The notes: generated by a model not told the origin, from the letters alone. A stretch of 64,000 nucleotides of DNA from Chryseobacterium sp. G0186 (GCF_003815675.1 NZ_CP033918.1:1612001-1676000), one strand, 5' to 3'; positions 1-9,430 are shown, numbered from the stretch's first letter. Program-made: numbers and translations.

Positions 1-3000
1 TGTATTATCTGCCACAATACCATTCAATGTTACTGAACTTCCTGCACAGATCGCTGATTTGCCAGATATGTTAACATATGGTGCAGACTTCAACGTTACT
101 ACTGCCGCAAGATCACTCATGCTATAGTCTTTACATCCTTCTGCTGATACCAATACAGGCCAGTAACTTCCCGACTGAGTCGGAGTGAAAGACATTGTAT
201 TCGGTGCTCCTGGCACAGGTTGAGAACCATTCATCCAAATATAACTACTTGGGAATCCAAATAATGGATTGTGAGTAATCGTTGGAGCGCTTCCTATACA
301 ACCTGTAAAATTACTTGGGGTAATAGAACCTCCAAAGTTGGCTTTGATTACTGTAAGTGATCTGTTTGGAGAACTATAAATACATCCTTGAGGCGTTTTA
401 ATTTCCAGTCTTATGGTTTTTGGACCGGCAGAATTAAATGTAATATTACTAGGTGCCCCTGAAGCTACATACGCAGTATTATCAAAATACCATGTATATG
501 TATTCGCCGGATCATATGATGGAGCAGTAAATGTAGTTACCTCTCCTGCACATACCCACGCCGGAACTAAAAAGTTTACGTTCGGGGTTGGCTTCAGTGT
601 AATAGTCTGAGTTGTTGTACACGTTGGCAACTGTGGTTGTCCCGGTACAGACATTGTCATGGTAAAGGTATAAGTACCTGGCGCCAGATTATTGTAGGTA
701 GCTGTCTGCCCATACTGAATTGGTTGCCCCGCTAAACTAAATGAGTACGAAATACTATTCGGATCTATGTTAAATATTGTAGATGTATTGTACAGAGTTA
801 GATTATATCCGTTTCCGCTACAAGTCTGACTAATATTAAATTTAGGTTCGTAGTTCTTTTGTACTTCTAAACTTGCACTGTACCAGCAAGAACCATATCT
901 AAGGCGTACAGAAACAATATGTGCTCCTGCAAGATTAGTCTGGAATACTGGTGTAGTTGTTCCTTGCCCGGAAATCAAAGTAAGCACACTGTCTGAAACC
1001 CATTGAATTTCATCCGGCGGAATATTAGTTGTAAATCCGCTTACACTAATTGTATTACATCCTGACCATTTCGGAATAAACTTAATTTTAGGAGGAGCGG
1101 TGCAACCCGTTCCTGTTCCACAAGACTGTATTACATTCACATTTTGTGAATAAACAATACAACCATTAATGTCCTTAGCTCTTACCTTGTATGTTCCAAA
1201 TATAGGACCACCAGAAATCGTGTATGAATTGGTGTTAGCTCCCGGTATATCTATACCGTCATGCTGCCACTGCCATTCAACAATATTGGTAAGTCCCGTA
1301 GAACTGTTGGCCGTTAATTGATAAGAAAAGAACGTTGGATCACAAACGGCAATATTATACACCGGTGAAATGGTGATAATTGTTTCCGGAAGTATTTCAA
1401 AGGTTGCTATTCCCGTAGGTTTATAAATACATCCGTTAGTCCCTGTATAGGTTACTGTAACTGTTTGAGAAACATTACTTCCTGAATTATTCTGGATATA
1501 CCCATTATTTGGGAAAGTATAAACTCCAGAGGCATTGAAGTTCGCTGGATGTGTAGTTCCATTAGCAAAAGTGAAAGTTACACCTGTTGCTGACGTAATT
1601 GTCCCCTGATTAACCGTAAAAGTAAGATCTGAGCCTAAACAAATTTTCCCAACATTCGTAAAGCTTACCACAGGAAGGGTTAGTTTTGTGATCGGAATGC
1701 TAAGTATTTTTGTAACTCCACATTTTACTATTTTCAAATTCAGAGAAGTAGTAGTTACTCCACCAGAAATTTCGTTCAAGTTTACAGTAAGATTACTGCT
1801 ACCCTGTCCAGATGCAAAACTTCCGAAGTTAGGATGTCCAAAGCTCCATTCCATGAAGTCAGGAACAATACCGTTCAGGTTTGCGCTGAAGTTTTGTGTA
1901 CTACTCGGACAGAAAGGTCCCGGATTCGGGTTAATCGTAATAGAATTAAGATCTATTATTTTGATTGTCTTTGATATTGGATTAGAAAGACAACCAGCTG
2001 GGCTTTCTGTTTTATAACGAACAGATACCGTATAAGATGGAGCTCCGGCATTAAATATAACCGTTGCAGAGTATCCGGTATTGCTTCCCTGGATAGTACC
2101 GTTGGTAACTTCCCATACAGGAATCAATCCTGCCGGAACAAACCCTAGCGTGTAAACATATGGTCTTCCGGAACATACAAGAGCATCTCCAACGATAGGT
2201 CCTGTAGGCGGTTTTGGAATTGATGTCGCCTTAATCAATCTTGGTTTACTTATACAGCCTCCTCCTTGCTTAACTGCAGTCACTACATATGACCCTACTG
2301 TTGGGAAGTCATAGGTAAAAGGTGCTGTTCCTCCAGGTTGTGGTACAGATAAAGCCACCCCGTTTAAAGTTACTGTCCAAACAACAGGTACATTAGGTGT
2401 CACTGTAAATGTCTGAAGTGTTCCTCTACAGATTTCATCTGTTCCTCCACTTATCACTACAGGCTCTTCTACAGTGATCGTTTTCATTCCCTCGCCACCA
2501 CATGATAATAAAGTATTAGAATATTTGGCAGAAAGTGTATAAACACCCGGCTGTGATGCTTTGAAAAGAATCTCATTTCTTTGTTGGTTGTATGTCAATT
2601 GAGCATTTCCAGGCCCTGTTACATTCCAATCCACCTGAGTAGTTGGCCATTGAGGAACTGCATATTTGTACTGAATGTTAGCACATACTACAGGCTCTCC
2701 CTTGATTTCCACTTTCTTTAAAATTACCGGAATTTTAATGGTAGTCCACTCCGGACAAGAACAAGCGGATCTGTACATTACATATCCAAAACCATCATTA
2801 GGATCTACATGATCCCATTTTACTTCAATTTCATTACCATTGTGGCCTACAATTGTTCCACCAATGACATCCCATTCTCCTTTCTCACATCCATCCTGTA
2901 CGTTATATTTTTCAACGCTACCCTCACATACTACAGAGGCACAGTTGATCTCAACAGGCGGAGCTTCCAGGATCTCAATATCTCTTTCAAAAGTGTTAGA

Positions 3001-3651
3001 ACAACCGCACTTATTGGTTACCGTCAGTTTGATGTGTTTTACTCCAGCTGTGTTATAGGAGTGAGACGGTTCAAAGGCTGTAGAAGTTGTGTTATCTCCA
3101 AAATCCCAGAAATAATTGATAATATCAGCCCCTCCATTCTGTTGGGAAAGATTATCAAAATAGATTAAGGTGTTTTTACATGCAGTTTTTTCCAGATTCA
3201 TTAATCTGAACTCAGCAATGGGTGAATTCATTTTTTCGATACACACTGTCTGAGTTTCACTGGTTCCATTATTAAATGTAATGACTGCCTGTACAGAACC
3301 TCCTCCTACACTTCCCCAAGTAATATAGGCTTCACTATTTCCGGCTCCGGATGTCCCTGCCACGGTTCCGCCAGAAGCAGTCCATTGTACATGGGAAATG
3401 TTTGTTCCGTTCGCTGTATATTTCACAGTACTTCCTTCACAAACACGGACACAATCGCCGGGTTTAATACTTGGAGCAGCAATGGCATTGTTATCCTCAC
3501 CTTTTTCTCCTCGAAATTCTTGGCATCCGACTTGGGAATCCCATGTAATGTGGGTTAACGTTTGCGCTTGTAGTCCCCACGGTACTAAAAGCCAACACAG
3601 TAGTAGCCATCTAAAGATGTGCTGCCTACCAAAATAAATGGTGTTTTTCAT
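1..3651 (-). CDS. Large PKD/Ig-like repeat surface protein, N-terminal part (truncated by window)
   Basis: The minus strand is open from an ATG at 3651 to position 1, giving at least 1217 residues with no stop, so the C-terminus lies outside the window. It opens with a signal peptide (charged start, hydrophobic core rich in Leu and Trp, likely cleavage after WGLQA). The body is a chain of Ig-like/PKD-like modules. A clear PKD motif, NYFWDFGDNTT, sits near residue 180, and paired cysteines such as CEGS, CAGE and CNTF recur about every 80-100 residues. Proteins of this shape in Flavobacteriia are exported, usually through the type IX secretion system with a C-terminal sorting domain, and act as adhesins or gliding-associated surface proteins. 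That sorting domain is not in view, so the export route is inferred. No catalytic domain is visible. Confidence 0.85.
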   Translation of the reverse strand, partial: MKNTIYFGRQHIFRWLLLCWLLVPWGLQAQTLTHITWDSQVGCQEFRGEKGEDNNAIAAPSIKPGDCVRVCEGSTVKYTANGTNISHVQWTASGGTVAGTSGAGNSEAYITWGSVGGGSVQAVITFNNGTSETQTVCIEKMNSPIAEFRLMNLEKTACKNTLIYFDNLSQQNGGADIINYFWDFGDNTTSTAFEPSHSYNTAGVKHIKLTVTNKCGCSNTFERDIEILEAPPVEINCASVVCEGSVEKYNVQDGCEKGEWDVIGGTIVGHNGNEIEVKWDHVDPNDGFGYVMYRSACSCPEWTTIKIPVILKKVEIKGEPVVCANIQYKYAVPQWPTTQVDWNVTGPGNAQLTYNQQRNEILFKASQPGVYTLSAKYSNTLLSCGGEGMKTITVEEPVVISGGTDEICRGTLQTFTVTPNVPVVWTVTLNGVALSVPQPGGTAPFTYDFPTVGSYVVTAVKQGGGCISKPRLIKATSIPKPPTGPIVGDALVCSGRPYVYTLGFVPAGLIPVWEVTNGTIQGSNTGYSATVIFNAGAPSYTVSVRYKTESPAGCLSNPISKTIKIIDLNSITINPNPGPFCPSSTQNFSANLNGIVPDFMEWSFGHPNFGSFASGQGSSNLTVNLNEISGGVTTTSLNLKIVKCGVTKILSIPITKLTLPVVSFTNVGKICLGSDLTFTVNQGTITSATGVTFTFANGTTHPANFNASGVYTFPNNGYIQNNSGSNVSQTVTVTYTGTNGCIYKPTGIATFEILPETIITISPVYNIAVCDPTFFSYQLTANSSTGLTNIVEWQWQHDGIDIPGANTNSYTISGGPIFGTYKVRAKDINGCIVYSQNVNVIQSCGTGTGCTAPPKIKFIPKWSGCNTISVSGFTTNIPPDEIQWVSDSVLTLISGQGTTTPVFQTNLAGAHIVSVRLRYGSCWYSASLEVQKNYEPKFNISQTCSGNGYNLTLYNTSTIFNIDPNSISYSFSLAGQPIQYGQTATYNNLAPGTYTFTMTMSVPGQPQLPTCTTTQTITLKPTPNVNFLVPAWVCAGEVTTFTAPSYDPANTYTWYFDNTAYVASGAPSNITFNSAGPKTIRLEIKTPQGCIYSSPNRSLTVIKANFGGSITPSNFTGCIGSAPTITHNPLFGFPSSYIWMNGSQPVPGAPNTMSFTPTQSGSYWPVLVSAEGCKDYSMSDLAAVVTLKSAPYVNISGKSAICAGSSVTLNGIVADNT

Positions 3652-4176
3652 GGTTATTAAAAATGTATTAATTTTCGTTCGGAAATTAATAAAAAAAATA
3701 ACACAAAAATCATTTAATGGTGAAAAATATAACTAATTTACACACTAAACATCAACCATATACCCATTTTCGTGGTTATATGTTATTTCACCCACATTAT
3801 AGTTATTGATAAAGATCAATTTATTTTCATTTTTAAAAAAAATAAGTGTAATTTTTATTACTTTTCCGATAGTTTTAAGAAAAATATTAACTAAAAAACA
3901 GCATAAACATGCCAAAATGAAATAATAAAATAAAAACATTATAAATTATTCATTAAAAATAAAGAACTAACAGAGTGTAATTCTGACAATAATTGTATTG
4001 AATAGAGAAACCGAGAAAAGGGTAAAAAAATAATTTCAACGATCAGTGTAACTGGTAAAAACAAATCATTGAAATATGTAGAATCCCAATTAAAAAAAAG
4101 ATAACGAATTCAGAAAAAAATAGGTTAAGCACTCCTAAAACTCAGGAATAAGAAACCCAAATCACGGCAAGCAGCT
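3652..4176. other. AT-rich intergenic region
   Basis: This stretch separates the PKD protein from the TPR gene; both are on the minus strand. It is very rich in A and T. A 64-codon ORF at 3745-3939 on the minus strand encodes a hydrophobic, low-complexity peptide and is probably chance. It should hold the promoter of the PKD protein, but no convincing TTG/TAnnTTTG pair was found. Confidence 0.5.
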
Positions 4177-4995
4177 TTATTTGAAAAACTTTTCCGAATA
4201 GGCATAGGTAAATCGGGAAACCTGGTATGGAAAAGCTTCGTATAAAGAATTTCCTTCGTTGAATGTGATCCCCGCTTCAAAGTCTTTCTTTGATTTCAGA
4301 AATAGAGTCTTCGCTTCTAGCCCTTTGTTTAGCTTATTCAATGACAAAGCCTTATAATACTCTGCATCAGCGAAATTCTTATAATGCTTAAGGGATATAT
4401 CAAGATATTCTACTGCGTTTGAATAATTTCCTGTTTCATATTCTATGATTCCCAAATACAACATTTCATAAGGATTCACCACATTATACTTTCTCCCGAA
4501 TAAAACTGCTTTTTCCATGTATTGCCTGGATAAGTCAAACTGATTCAATTGTAGACAGCATAAAGCCATCCAGAATCCATAAGGATGATCCATCACAGCT
4601 CCCGCCTCATTTTCTTTTGACAACTCCTTGAATTCATTCAAAGAACTCACATAATCTTTCTGAAAAAGACATTTTATAAATGCCCGATATTCTTTATAGT
4701 GATTGGTTTTATCAAGTTCCACAGCTTTATCCAAATACGTCATTCCCAATTCATATTTCTTCTGTTTGAACAAAGGCATTGCCTTTTGCTGCCAGAAAAA
4801 AGCCTCCTTGGGTAAAATAGCAAGGATAGAATCCAGATATTGCTGGTGCTGAACAGAAAAAATGGAAACCTTGGAATCTTCCTTTATCAGATTCAGAAAA
4901 ACTTTCTTTTGTGCATCGTTCAAGTCCTTTGTCATGGTATTGCTTTGTGAAAACATAATGATTGGGAAACAAGCAAGCAAAAAGAGGATTCTCAT
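4177..4995 (-). CDS. Secreted tetratricopeptide-repeat protein
   Basis: A 272-residue protein with a signal peptide (MRILFLLACFPIIMFSQS), so probably periplasmic or surface-exposed. The rest is helical repeats typical of TPRs: segments near residues 63-95 (AFFWQQKAMPLFKQKKYELG), 137-165 and 172-230 (GIIEYETGNYSNAVEYLD) show the W/L/G/Y/A/P spacing of the fold. No enzyme motif is present, so a scaffold or binding role is inferred. Its ATG overlaps the stop of the upstream HExxH-type gene by 4 nt, which implies translational coupling. It is therefore the third gene of an operon that begins with the short precursor peptide. In that setting it could recruit, hold or export the modified peptide, but nothing in the sequence proves this. 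Confidence 0.75.
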   Translation of the reverse strand: MRILFLLACFPIIMFSQSNTMTKDLNDAQKKVFLNLIKEDSKVSIFSVQHQQYLDSILAILPKEAFFWQQKAMPLFKQKKYELGMTYLDKAVELDKTNHYKEYRAFIKCLFQKDYVSSLNEFKELSKENEAGAVMDHPYGFWMALCCLQLNQFDLSRQYMEKAVLFGRKYNVVNPYEMLYLGIIEYETGNYSNAVEYLDISLKHYKNFADAEYYKALSLNKLNKGLEAKTLFLKSKKDFEAGITFNEGNSLYEAFPYQVSRFTYAYSEKFFK

Positions 4996-6182
4996 ATCGG
5001 ATTTTTTTCGGCAAACTGCTGATAGGTAAAGTTATAAGGATGATCCTTGAAATCATAAGTCTCATAAACCTCCTTATATTTATTCTTCATTTCCAGCAAT
5101 TTGTTTTTCATTTCTGTAAAAATAAACATTCCATATTCAAAAAATATATTTTCTTCTTTTCCAAATAAGTGTTCCAATAATAATAAATCATTCTGACACT
5201 TAAGGATGTATATGGAAATTCTTCCCAGCACCTCATGTTCCTGTCTGGGGTTTAGCTGTACATTGGAGTACAACTTATCCAGATTATCAAAAATAAAATA
5301 ATAGGTAAACAGTGCGTGGAACACTACCTCCAGCGTTCTGGTTTCTACAACATTAATATTTTTACCTATTAATAATTCCTGCAAGGATGTTTCCTTATCA
5401 ATTTTAAAGAAATTATCGTTCTCGAAGAGGATATTGGTTAAGATAACATGAGCAGACTGATGTGAGATATCATCAATAAAGAATATTTCGTCATAATCTT
5501 CCTGATAGGAATTATAAAAAGTAAGTCCGTGGGCATATTTATGGGAAAAAGAATTTTTATTCATAAAATCGGTATTGAAAACCACACACTTAAAAGCAAA
5601 TTTTTCCAGCAGCTCAAAGCATTCGGGATTATATTTTTTTATTAATTGATACGCTTTTGCAAGATTTTCTCTTTGTTTCTGTGTTACCTTACTTATTTCT
5701 ACAGGAACTACCTGAGCATCAGCATCTGTAAAAAGAGGTTCAAGGTATGGCAACGGATATTTCAGAAGTTCAATTTTTGTATCTTCTATATAATCAACCC
5801 CTTCAGAAACACATTCAATTTTATTACCGTTTAGAAATGCTTCATAATGAGGTTTTCTGATCGTAAGTTCCTCAGAAATACAATGGGTGGAAAACCACCC
5901 TTTTTGCGGAATATAAAACCTACCTTCAATATCTGTCTTCAGTTTTAAAACCTCCTTATCACAATAAGGAAATAAAACTGAGTCTAAATTCGTCAATTCG
6001 TCAACATTGAAATATGTAAATAAAAAGGGCTCTTTATAGATCAGATCATTTTCAAAATCAAGAACTTCAAAAATATTTTCATTTTCATTATACAGCAAAA
6101 ACTTTATTGCTTCAAGCATTTTCTGATTTCCCTCTGTTGCTAATTTTTCTATTAATCCTACCATATTATATATTCTTTGCAT
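4992..6182 (-). CDS. Candidate HExxH-type (iron/2-oxoglutarate) peptide beta-hydroxylase, HQxxH variant
   Basis: About 396 residues from the ATG at 6182; a TTG at 6197 extends the frame upstream inside a hairpin and is unlikely to be the start, and an ATG at 6164 is also possible. The C-terminal half matches the layout of the HEXXH-motif peptide-modification family (aKG-HExxH beta-hydroxylases). ISHQSAHVILTNILF (His241 and His245) occupies the usual HExxH site, and about 44 residues later VVFHALFTYYF (His289) resembles the family's HGxYAF element, which supplies the third metal ligand. The glutamate of HExxH is replaced by glutamine. Family members hydroxylate residues of ribosomal peptides and sit beside short precursors. 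Here a 57-residue peptide gene is 41 nt upstream and a TPR gene overlaps downstream. The assignment rests on motif spacing, not on a search; an inactive or altered enzyme is possible. Confidence 0.6.
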   Translation of the reverse strand: MQRIYNMVGLIEKLATEGNQKMLEAIKFLLYNENENIFEVLDFENDLIYKEPFLFTYFNVDELTNLDSVLFPYCDKEVLKLKTDIEGRFYIPQKGWFSTHCISEELTIRKPHYEAFLNGNKIECVSEGVDYIEDTKIELLKYPLPYLEPLFTDADAQVVPVEISKVTQKQRENLAKAYQLIKKYNPECFELLEKFAFKCVVFNTDFMNKNSFSHKYAHGLTFYNSYQEDYDEIFFIDDISHQSAHVILTNILFENDNFFKIDKETSLQELLIGKNINVVETRTLEVVFHALFTYYFIFDNLDKLYSNVQLNPRQEHEVLGRISIYILKCQNDLLLLEHLFGKEENIFFEYGMFIFTEMKNKLLEMKNKYKEVYETYDFKDHPYNFTYQQFAEKNPI

Positions 6183-6196
6183 GTTGATGTAAAACA

Positions 6197-6218
6197 AAGG
6201 ACTGTAAAAACAGTCCTT
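6197..6218 (-). terminator. Hairpin between precursor and enzyme genes (possible attenuator)
   Basis: A perfect 9-bp stem (AAGGACTGT / ACAGTCCTT) with a 4-nt loop lies just after the precursor stop. On the minus strand it is followed by a weak T-rich run (TGTTTT). Partial terminators in this position are known from RiPP operons, where they give more precursor than enzyme transcript. The function here is inferred. Confidence 0.55.
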
Positions 6219-6223
6219 GTTAT

Positions 6224-6397
6224 TTAATTTTGTCCTTTCAATTCATCGTTAATTACGGCACGAATTTTATCTTCAAGTGTTGGACACCCATGGCAGTCAT
6301 CTGGTCCTGCAAGCCCTCCTTTAATTGTTGATAAAACTTTTTTCCCATCCATAGACTCTGCTCTTTTCTTAAAGTCATCTAATGTTAATTTTTTCAT
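6224..6397 (-). CDS. RiPP-like precursor peptide, 57 aa
   Basis: A short ORF starts with ATG at 6397 and encodes 57 residues. The N-terminal part (MKKLTLDDFKKRAESMDGKK) is charged and helix-prone like leader peptides of Bacteroidetes RiPP precursors. It is followed by a double-glycine site, TIKGG (Gly27-Gly28), and a 29-residue remainder carrying GPDDCHGCP and an acidic/basic tail. Cys-His-Gly-Cys plus two Asp residues give plausible modification sites. The gene has its own TTG/TAnnTTTG promoter about 70 nt upstream, is followed by a hairpin, and then by the HExxH-type gene. This arrangement is what supports the precursor call; no known precursor family was recognised with certainty. It could instead be an ordinary small cytosolic protein. 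Confidence 0.6.
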   Translation of the reverse strand: MKKLTLDDFKKRAESMDGKKVLSTIKGGLAGPDDCHGCPTLEDKIRAVINDELKGQN

Positions 6398-6464
6398 TGT
6401 AATTGTTTTTAAAAAATTCCTACTCTATAAGCTTTTCGGTTTCCGCTAACAAAAATTGTTGGAT

Positions 6465-6494
6465 CAAATATAGATGGGTAGGTAATTTCATCAA
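6465..6494 (-). promoter_or_regulatory. Promoter of the precursor-peptide operon
   Basis: On the minus strand a TTG at 6494-6492 is followed after 19 nt by TATATTTG at 6472-6465, an exact match to the Bacteroidetes -7 consensus TAnnTTTG. Transcription would start near 6458, giving a leader of about 60 nt before the ATG at 6397. Confidence 0.65.
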
Positions 6495-6813
6495 ACAACA
6501 GTATATCTAAATTTATAAATTCAGACATAAAAGAATACAAACAAATCAAATAAAATACTAACAAACAACAACTTACAAAAACACAAAATAATATAACAGA
6601 ATAGTAAGAATAAGAAAAAAATAAAAGAAAAAAACCAGAATCTATGAAAATATGATAAGTAATTTAACATAAAAAAACACTAAATACCTAGAAAACAGCA
6701 TCAACACAGAACTTTAATCACGATTCACAATACCAATTTCATTTCCAGTATCTGCAGATAAATCTGAAATTATATCATTCATAATATAAAAAGACTTTAT
6801 TTTGCAGCACAAC
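6495..6813. other. A-rich intergenic region between divergent genes
   Basis: The left end joins the promoter of the minus-strand operon. The rest is low-complexity A-rich sequence (many AACAAA and AATAAA words) up to the divergent membrane-protein gene. A TATTTTG word at 6797-6803 is a poor match to a -7 box. No gene was seen; the minus-strand ORF reading across 6714-6899 overlaps the real gene's 5' end and is not supported. Confidence 0.4.
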
Positions 6814-8157
6814 ATGGTAACAGCTACAATGACGAAATATTTTAAGGAAAGCATTATAACTTTAGTGGTAGTATTGTCACGGTTACCTTTTATTTTCAAT
6901 AGCCTGGGTTCCGATTTAGATTCATGGAGGGAAGTTTACACAGGAAAAGTATGGCATGAAAGCCATATTTATAACGTTTCCCGCTTTCCCGGATATCCGT
7001 TTTCGGAATTTTTGTACTCCTTTATATATGATTACCCCTATTGGAGCATCAATTTACTAACTGTTCTTTTTACCGTGGGTTGCTGTATTTATTTCTTCAG
7101 GATTATGGAATTTCTTACAGTAAAATTTTCATTACTTATATCCATCGTACTTTCCTTTATACCGGTTATCTATATGAATAGTACGGTAGCAATGGAATAC
7201 AATTGGTCCCTATTCTTTTTACTGGGCAGCGTATATTATACCCTGAATAAAAAACTTTGGATAGCTGCCTTATTTTTTGGATTGATGGTAAGCACCCGAT
7301 TCAATAACATTATTTTCCTGCCAGCTTTTCTGTTTCTTGCCTATTCTTATACAGGAAGAGATCTTAAAAAGACTCTAAGATTTTTATTCACGTCCCTTCT
7401 CTTCGCATGTATTTTCTTTTTACCTGTTATTCTGAAATATGGACGCCATTTTATACAAAGTTCCGGAGCATCAGAAGTTTCTTTCCCTACTCTATTAAGT
7501 CTGGGTACACTACACATATATGGTGCTTTGGGAATAACTGCTCTACTTTTAACGTTCATCATTCAATTTTTCACCGATGGTTTTCAAAAAGCCAAAAACC
7601 TATGCAAAGATCACTTCACAATATTCTGTACGGCTATGATAGCATTCAATCTGATATTCTTCATAAAATTTCCATTGGAAGCAGGATATTTGATTCCCTC
7701 AATACCTTTTGTACTGATTCTTTTACAAAACCTATTGAATCATACATTGATAAAGGTAGTTTTGTACACATTGCTTTTATCTCCTTTCTTTATTCATATC
7801 AACACAAAGAAAGTTGATCTTAAAGGAATTGTATTTGTTAATGAAGACTATGAAGATCAGGAATTAGACTATTGCAAGAATCTTATCCGAAACATAGAAA
7901 AACTCTCCAAGGACAAACAAGAAATCTTTCATGTAGGAAATTACTCTGAACAGGTTTTATTAATGAGCAATTTTGATAAAGAAAAAAATATAAAAATTGT
8001 TAAAAAACTTACATCAAAAGACAAAGAGGAAATCATTCATAAAAAATATCCACTGTATTACATTAATACAGTAGATGGTACAATAGAAAACAACGAAACC
8101 CATATGCTTGAACATTATGGAAAATTATTTTACAAAGATTTTGAGTTAAATAAATAA
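6814..8157 (+). CDS. Polytopic membrane protein, GT-C glycosyltransferase-like
   Basis: From ATG 6814 (the frame also extends to a TTG at 6802) it encodes about 447 residues. There are roughly nine or ten hydrophobic segments between residues 10 and 345, then a soluble, lysine-rich C-terminal part. An acidic pair in the first external loop (GSDLDSWRE, near residue 40) is the position where GT-C enzymes that use polyprenyl-phosphate sugars carry their catalytic aspartate. Such proteins transfer a sugar to lipid or protein acceptors on the periplasmic face. No more specific family could be assigned. It is transcribed divergently from the precursor-peptide operon and is apparently a single gene. 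Confidence 0.6.
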   Translation: MVTATMTKYFKESIITLVVVLSRLPFIFNSLGSDLDSWREVYTGKVWHESHIYNVSRFPGYPFSEFLYSFIYDYPYWSINLLTVLFTVGCCIYFFRIMEFLTVKFSLLISIVLSFIPVIYMNSTVAMEYNWSLFFLLGSVYYTLNKKLWIAALFFGLMVSTRFNNIIFLPAFLFLAYSYTGRDLKKTLRFLFTSLLFACIFFLPVILKYGRHFIQSSGASEVSFPTLLSLGTLHIYGALGITALLLTFIIQFFTDGFQKAKNLCKDHFTIFCTAMIAFNLIFFIKFPLEAGYLIPSIPFVLILLQNLLNHTLIKVVLYTLLLSPFFIHINTKKVDLKGIVFVNEDYEDQELDYCKNLIRNIEKLSKDKQEIFHVGNYSEQVLLMSNFDKEKNIKIVKKLTSKDKEEIIHKKYPLYYINTVDGTIENNETHMLEHYGKLFYKDFELNK

Positions 8158-8267
8158 GATAAATCTGAGGTTGATTTAAACTGATGTATAGCAAAAAAAG
8201 AATGTACTTTCTTTTTATTTCTATCCTCCTATTTCAATTGATTCTCCTTACAGAAAATGAAATATCT

Positions 8268-8275
8268 TATCTTTG
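8268..8275 (+). promoter_or_regulatory. Candidate -7 box of the glutaminase gene
   Basis: TATCTTTG matches TAnnTTTG exactly and lies 46 nt before the glutaminase ATG. The nearest upstream TTG (8238-8240) is 27 nt away, longer than usual, so the -33 element is uncertain. Confidence 0.4.
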
Positions 8276-8321
8276 TTTTTTCGAGGCTCATCATTAAAAC
8301 TTTTATTCGAAAATATTCTAC

Positions 8322-9335
8322 ATGAAAAAAAATAGCTTTTTATTTTCTGCAAAAGGAATTCTTATTGCAGGGTTTCTATCTCTGAACACCATAATGTATG
8401 CTCAGAAAACAGCAGATATTTCAACGATTTCAGAAAAAACCTTAAGCAGTATTCTGGAAAAAAACAGAACGTATTATACACAAGGCAAAGTGGCAGACTA
8501 CATTCCTGAATTGGGGAAAATGGATGCCAAGGCTATTGCTTTTTCTGTAGTAGATAAAAATGGTAAAATATTTAATTCCGGTGATGTTCACAAGAAATTT
8601 ACGATGCAAAGTATTTCCAAGATCATTGCATTAATGGTGGCGGTGAATGAAAAAGGAGAAGCCAATGTCTTTAATAAAATGGGGTACTTTGGTTCCGACA
8701 GGCCTTTTAATCACTTTTCCAACCTTGAAACCACCGGAAAACCACTTAATCCAATGATGAATGCAGGAGCTATCCTTACCACTTCATTGATTTCCGGAGA
8801 TGGAGAGAAACCTTTTCTTAAAATTCTGGATATGGTTCGCTATATCACCAAAAACCCTACAATTGATTACAGTAAGTCTGTGTATGAGTCAGAAAAATCT
8901 ACCGGACACCGTAACCGCGGAATGTTCTATCTGATGAAAAACAACGGCCTTATTTCCGGAAATGAAGATCAGCTGGATAATTACTTCAAACAATGTTCTA
9001 TTGAATTAACCGCTGAAGATTTAGCTAAGATCGGTTATTTCTTTGCCAATCAATGCGTCCGTTTTGATGGAGACACTACCTATAAAAATTTAGAAGTTGC
9101 CAAACTGATAGAATCGCAAATGCTCACAGCCGGAATGTATGAATTCAGTGGAGAATATTCCAGAACAGTTGGTTTACCAAGCAAATCAGGAGTTGGAGGC
9201 GGAATTACAGTAAGCGTACCTGGAAAAATAGGAATTGGCGTATTCAGTCCTGCTTTAGATCAACATGGAAACTCATTGGCAGGCTATCATATGATTTTAG
9301 ATCTTGTAAAACTGTATAATCTGAGCATCTTTTAA
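8322..9335 (+). CDS. glsA: Secreted glutaminase
   Basis: This 337-residue protein belongs to the serine-dependent glutaminase family, which hydrolyses L-glutamine to glutamate and ammonia. Residues 1-27 form a signal peptide ending in MYAQ, so unlike the cytosolic E. coli enzymes this one should be periplasmic or exported. The catalytic SxxK motif is present in FTMQSISKIIAL (near residue 91), with other family signatures: NPMMNAGAI, the HRNRGMFYLMKNNG region and the C-terminal SGVGGGI followed by PALDQHGNS. Length is normal for the family (about 300) plus the signal peptide. It stands alone between the GT-C gene and an insertion sequence. A role in using extracellular or periplasmic glutamine is inferred. 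Confidence 0.93.
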   Translation: MKKNSFLFSAKGILIAGFLSLNTIMYAQKTADISTISEKTLSSILEKNRTYYTQGKVADYIPELGKMDAKAIAFSVVDKNGKIFNSGDVHKKFTMQSISKIIALMVAVNEKGEANVFNKMGYFGSDRPFNHFSNLETTGKPLNPMMNAGAILTTSLISGDGEKPFLKILDMVRYITKNPTIDYSKSVYESEKSTGHRNRGMFYLMKNNGLISGNEDQLDNYFKQCSIELTAEDLAKIGYFFANQCVRFDGDTTYKNLEVAKLIESQMLTAGMYEFSGEYSRTVGLPSKSGVGGGITVSVPGKIGIGVFSPALDQHGNSLAGYHMILDLVKLYNLSIF

Positions 9336-9412
9336 GGGGAAACCATAATGAAAGATCTACTCCACTCTTACAAGGTATAGATAATCTTTTACTACCATTT
9401 TTTTATAATTTA

Positions 9413-9430
9413 AAGAGGCTGTCTCAAAAG
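9413..9430 (+). repeat. Left terminal inverted repeat of the IS
   Basis: AAGAGGCTGTCTCAAAAG is the exact reverse complement of 10944-10961. Confidence 0.85.

Noticed and set aside
3745..3939. Hydrophobic 64-codon minus-strand ORF
   Set aside because: It lies in very AT-rich DNA, has low complexity, and no start context or conservation can be argued.
6714..6899. Minus-strand ORF across the start of the GT-C-like gene
   Set aside because: It overlaps the 5' end of a well-supported plus-strand membrane protein and has no motif.
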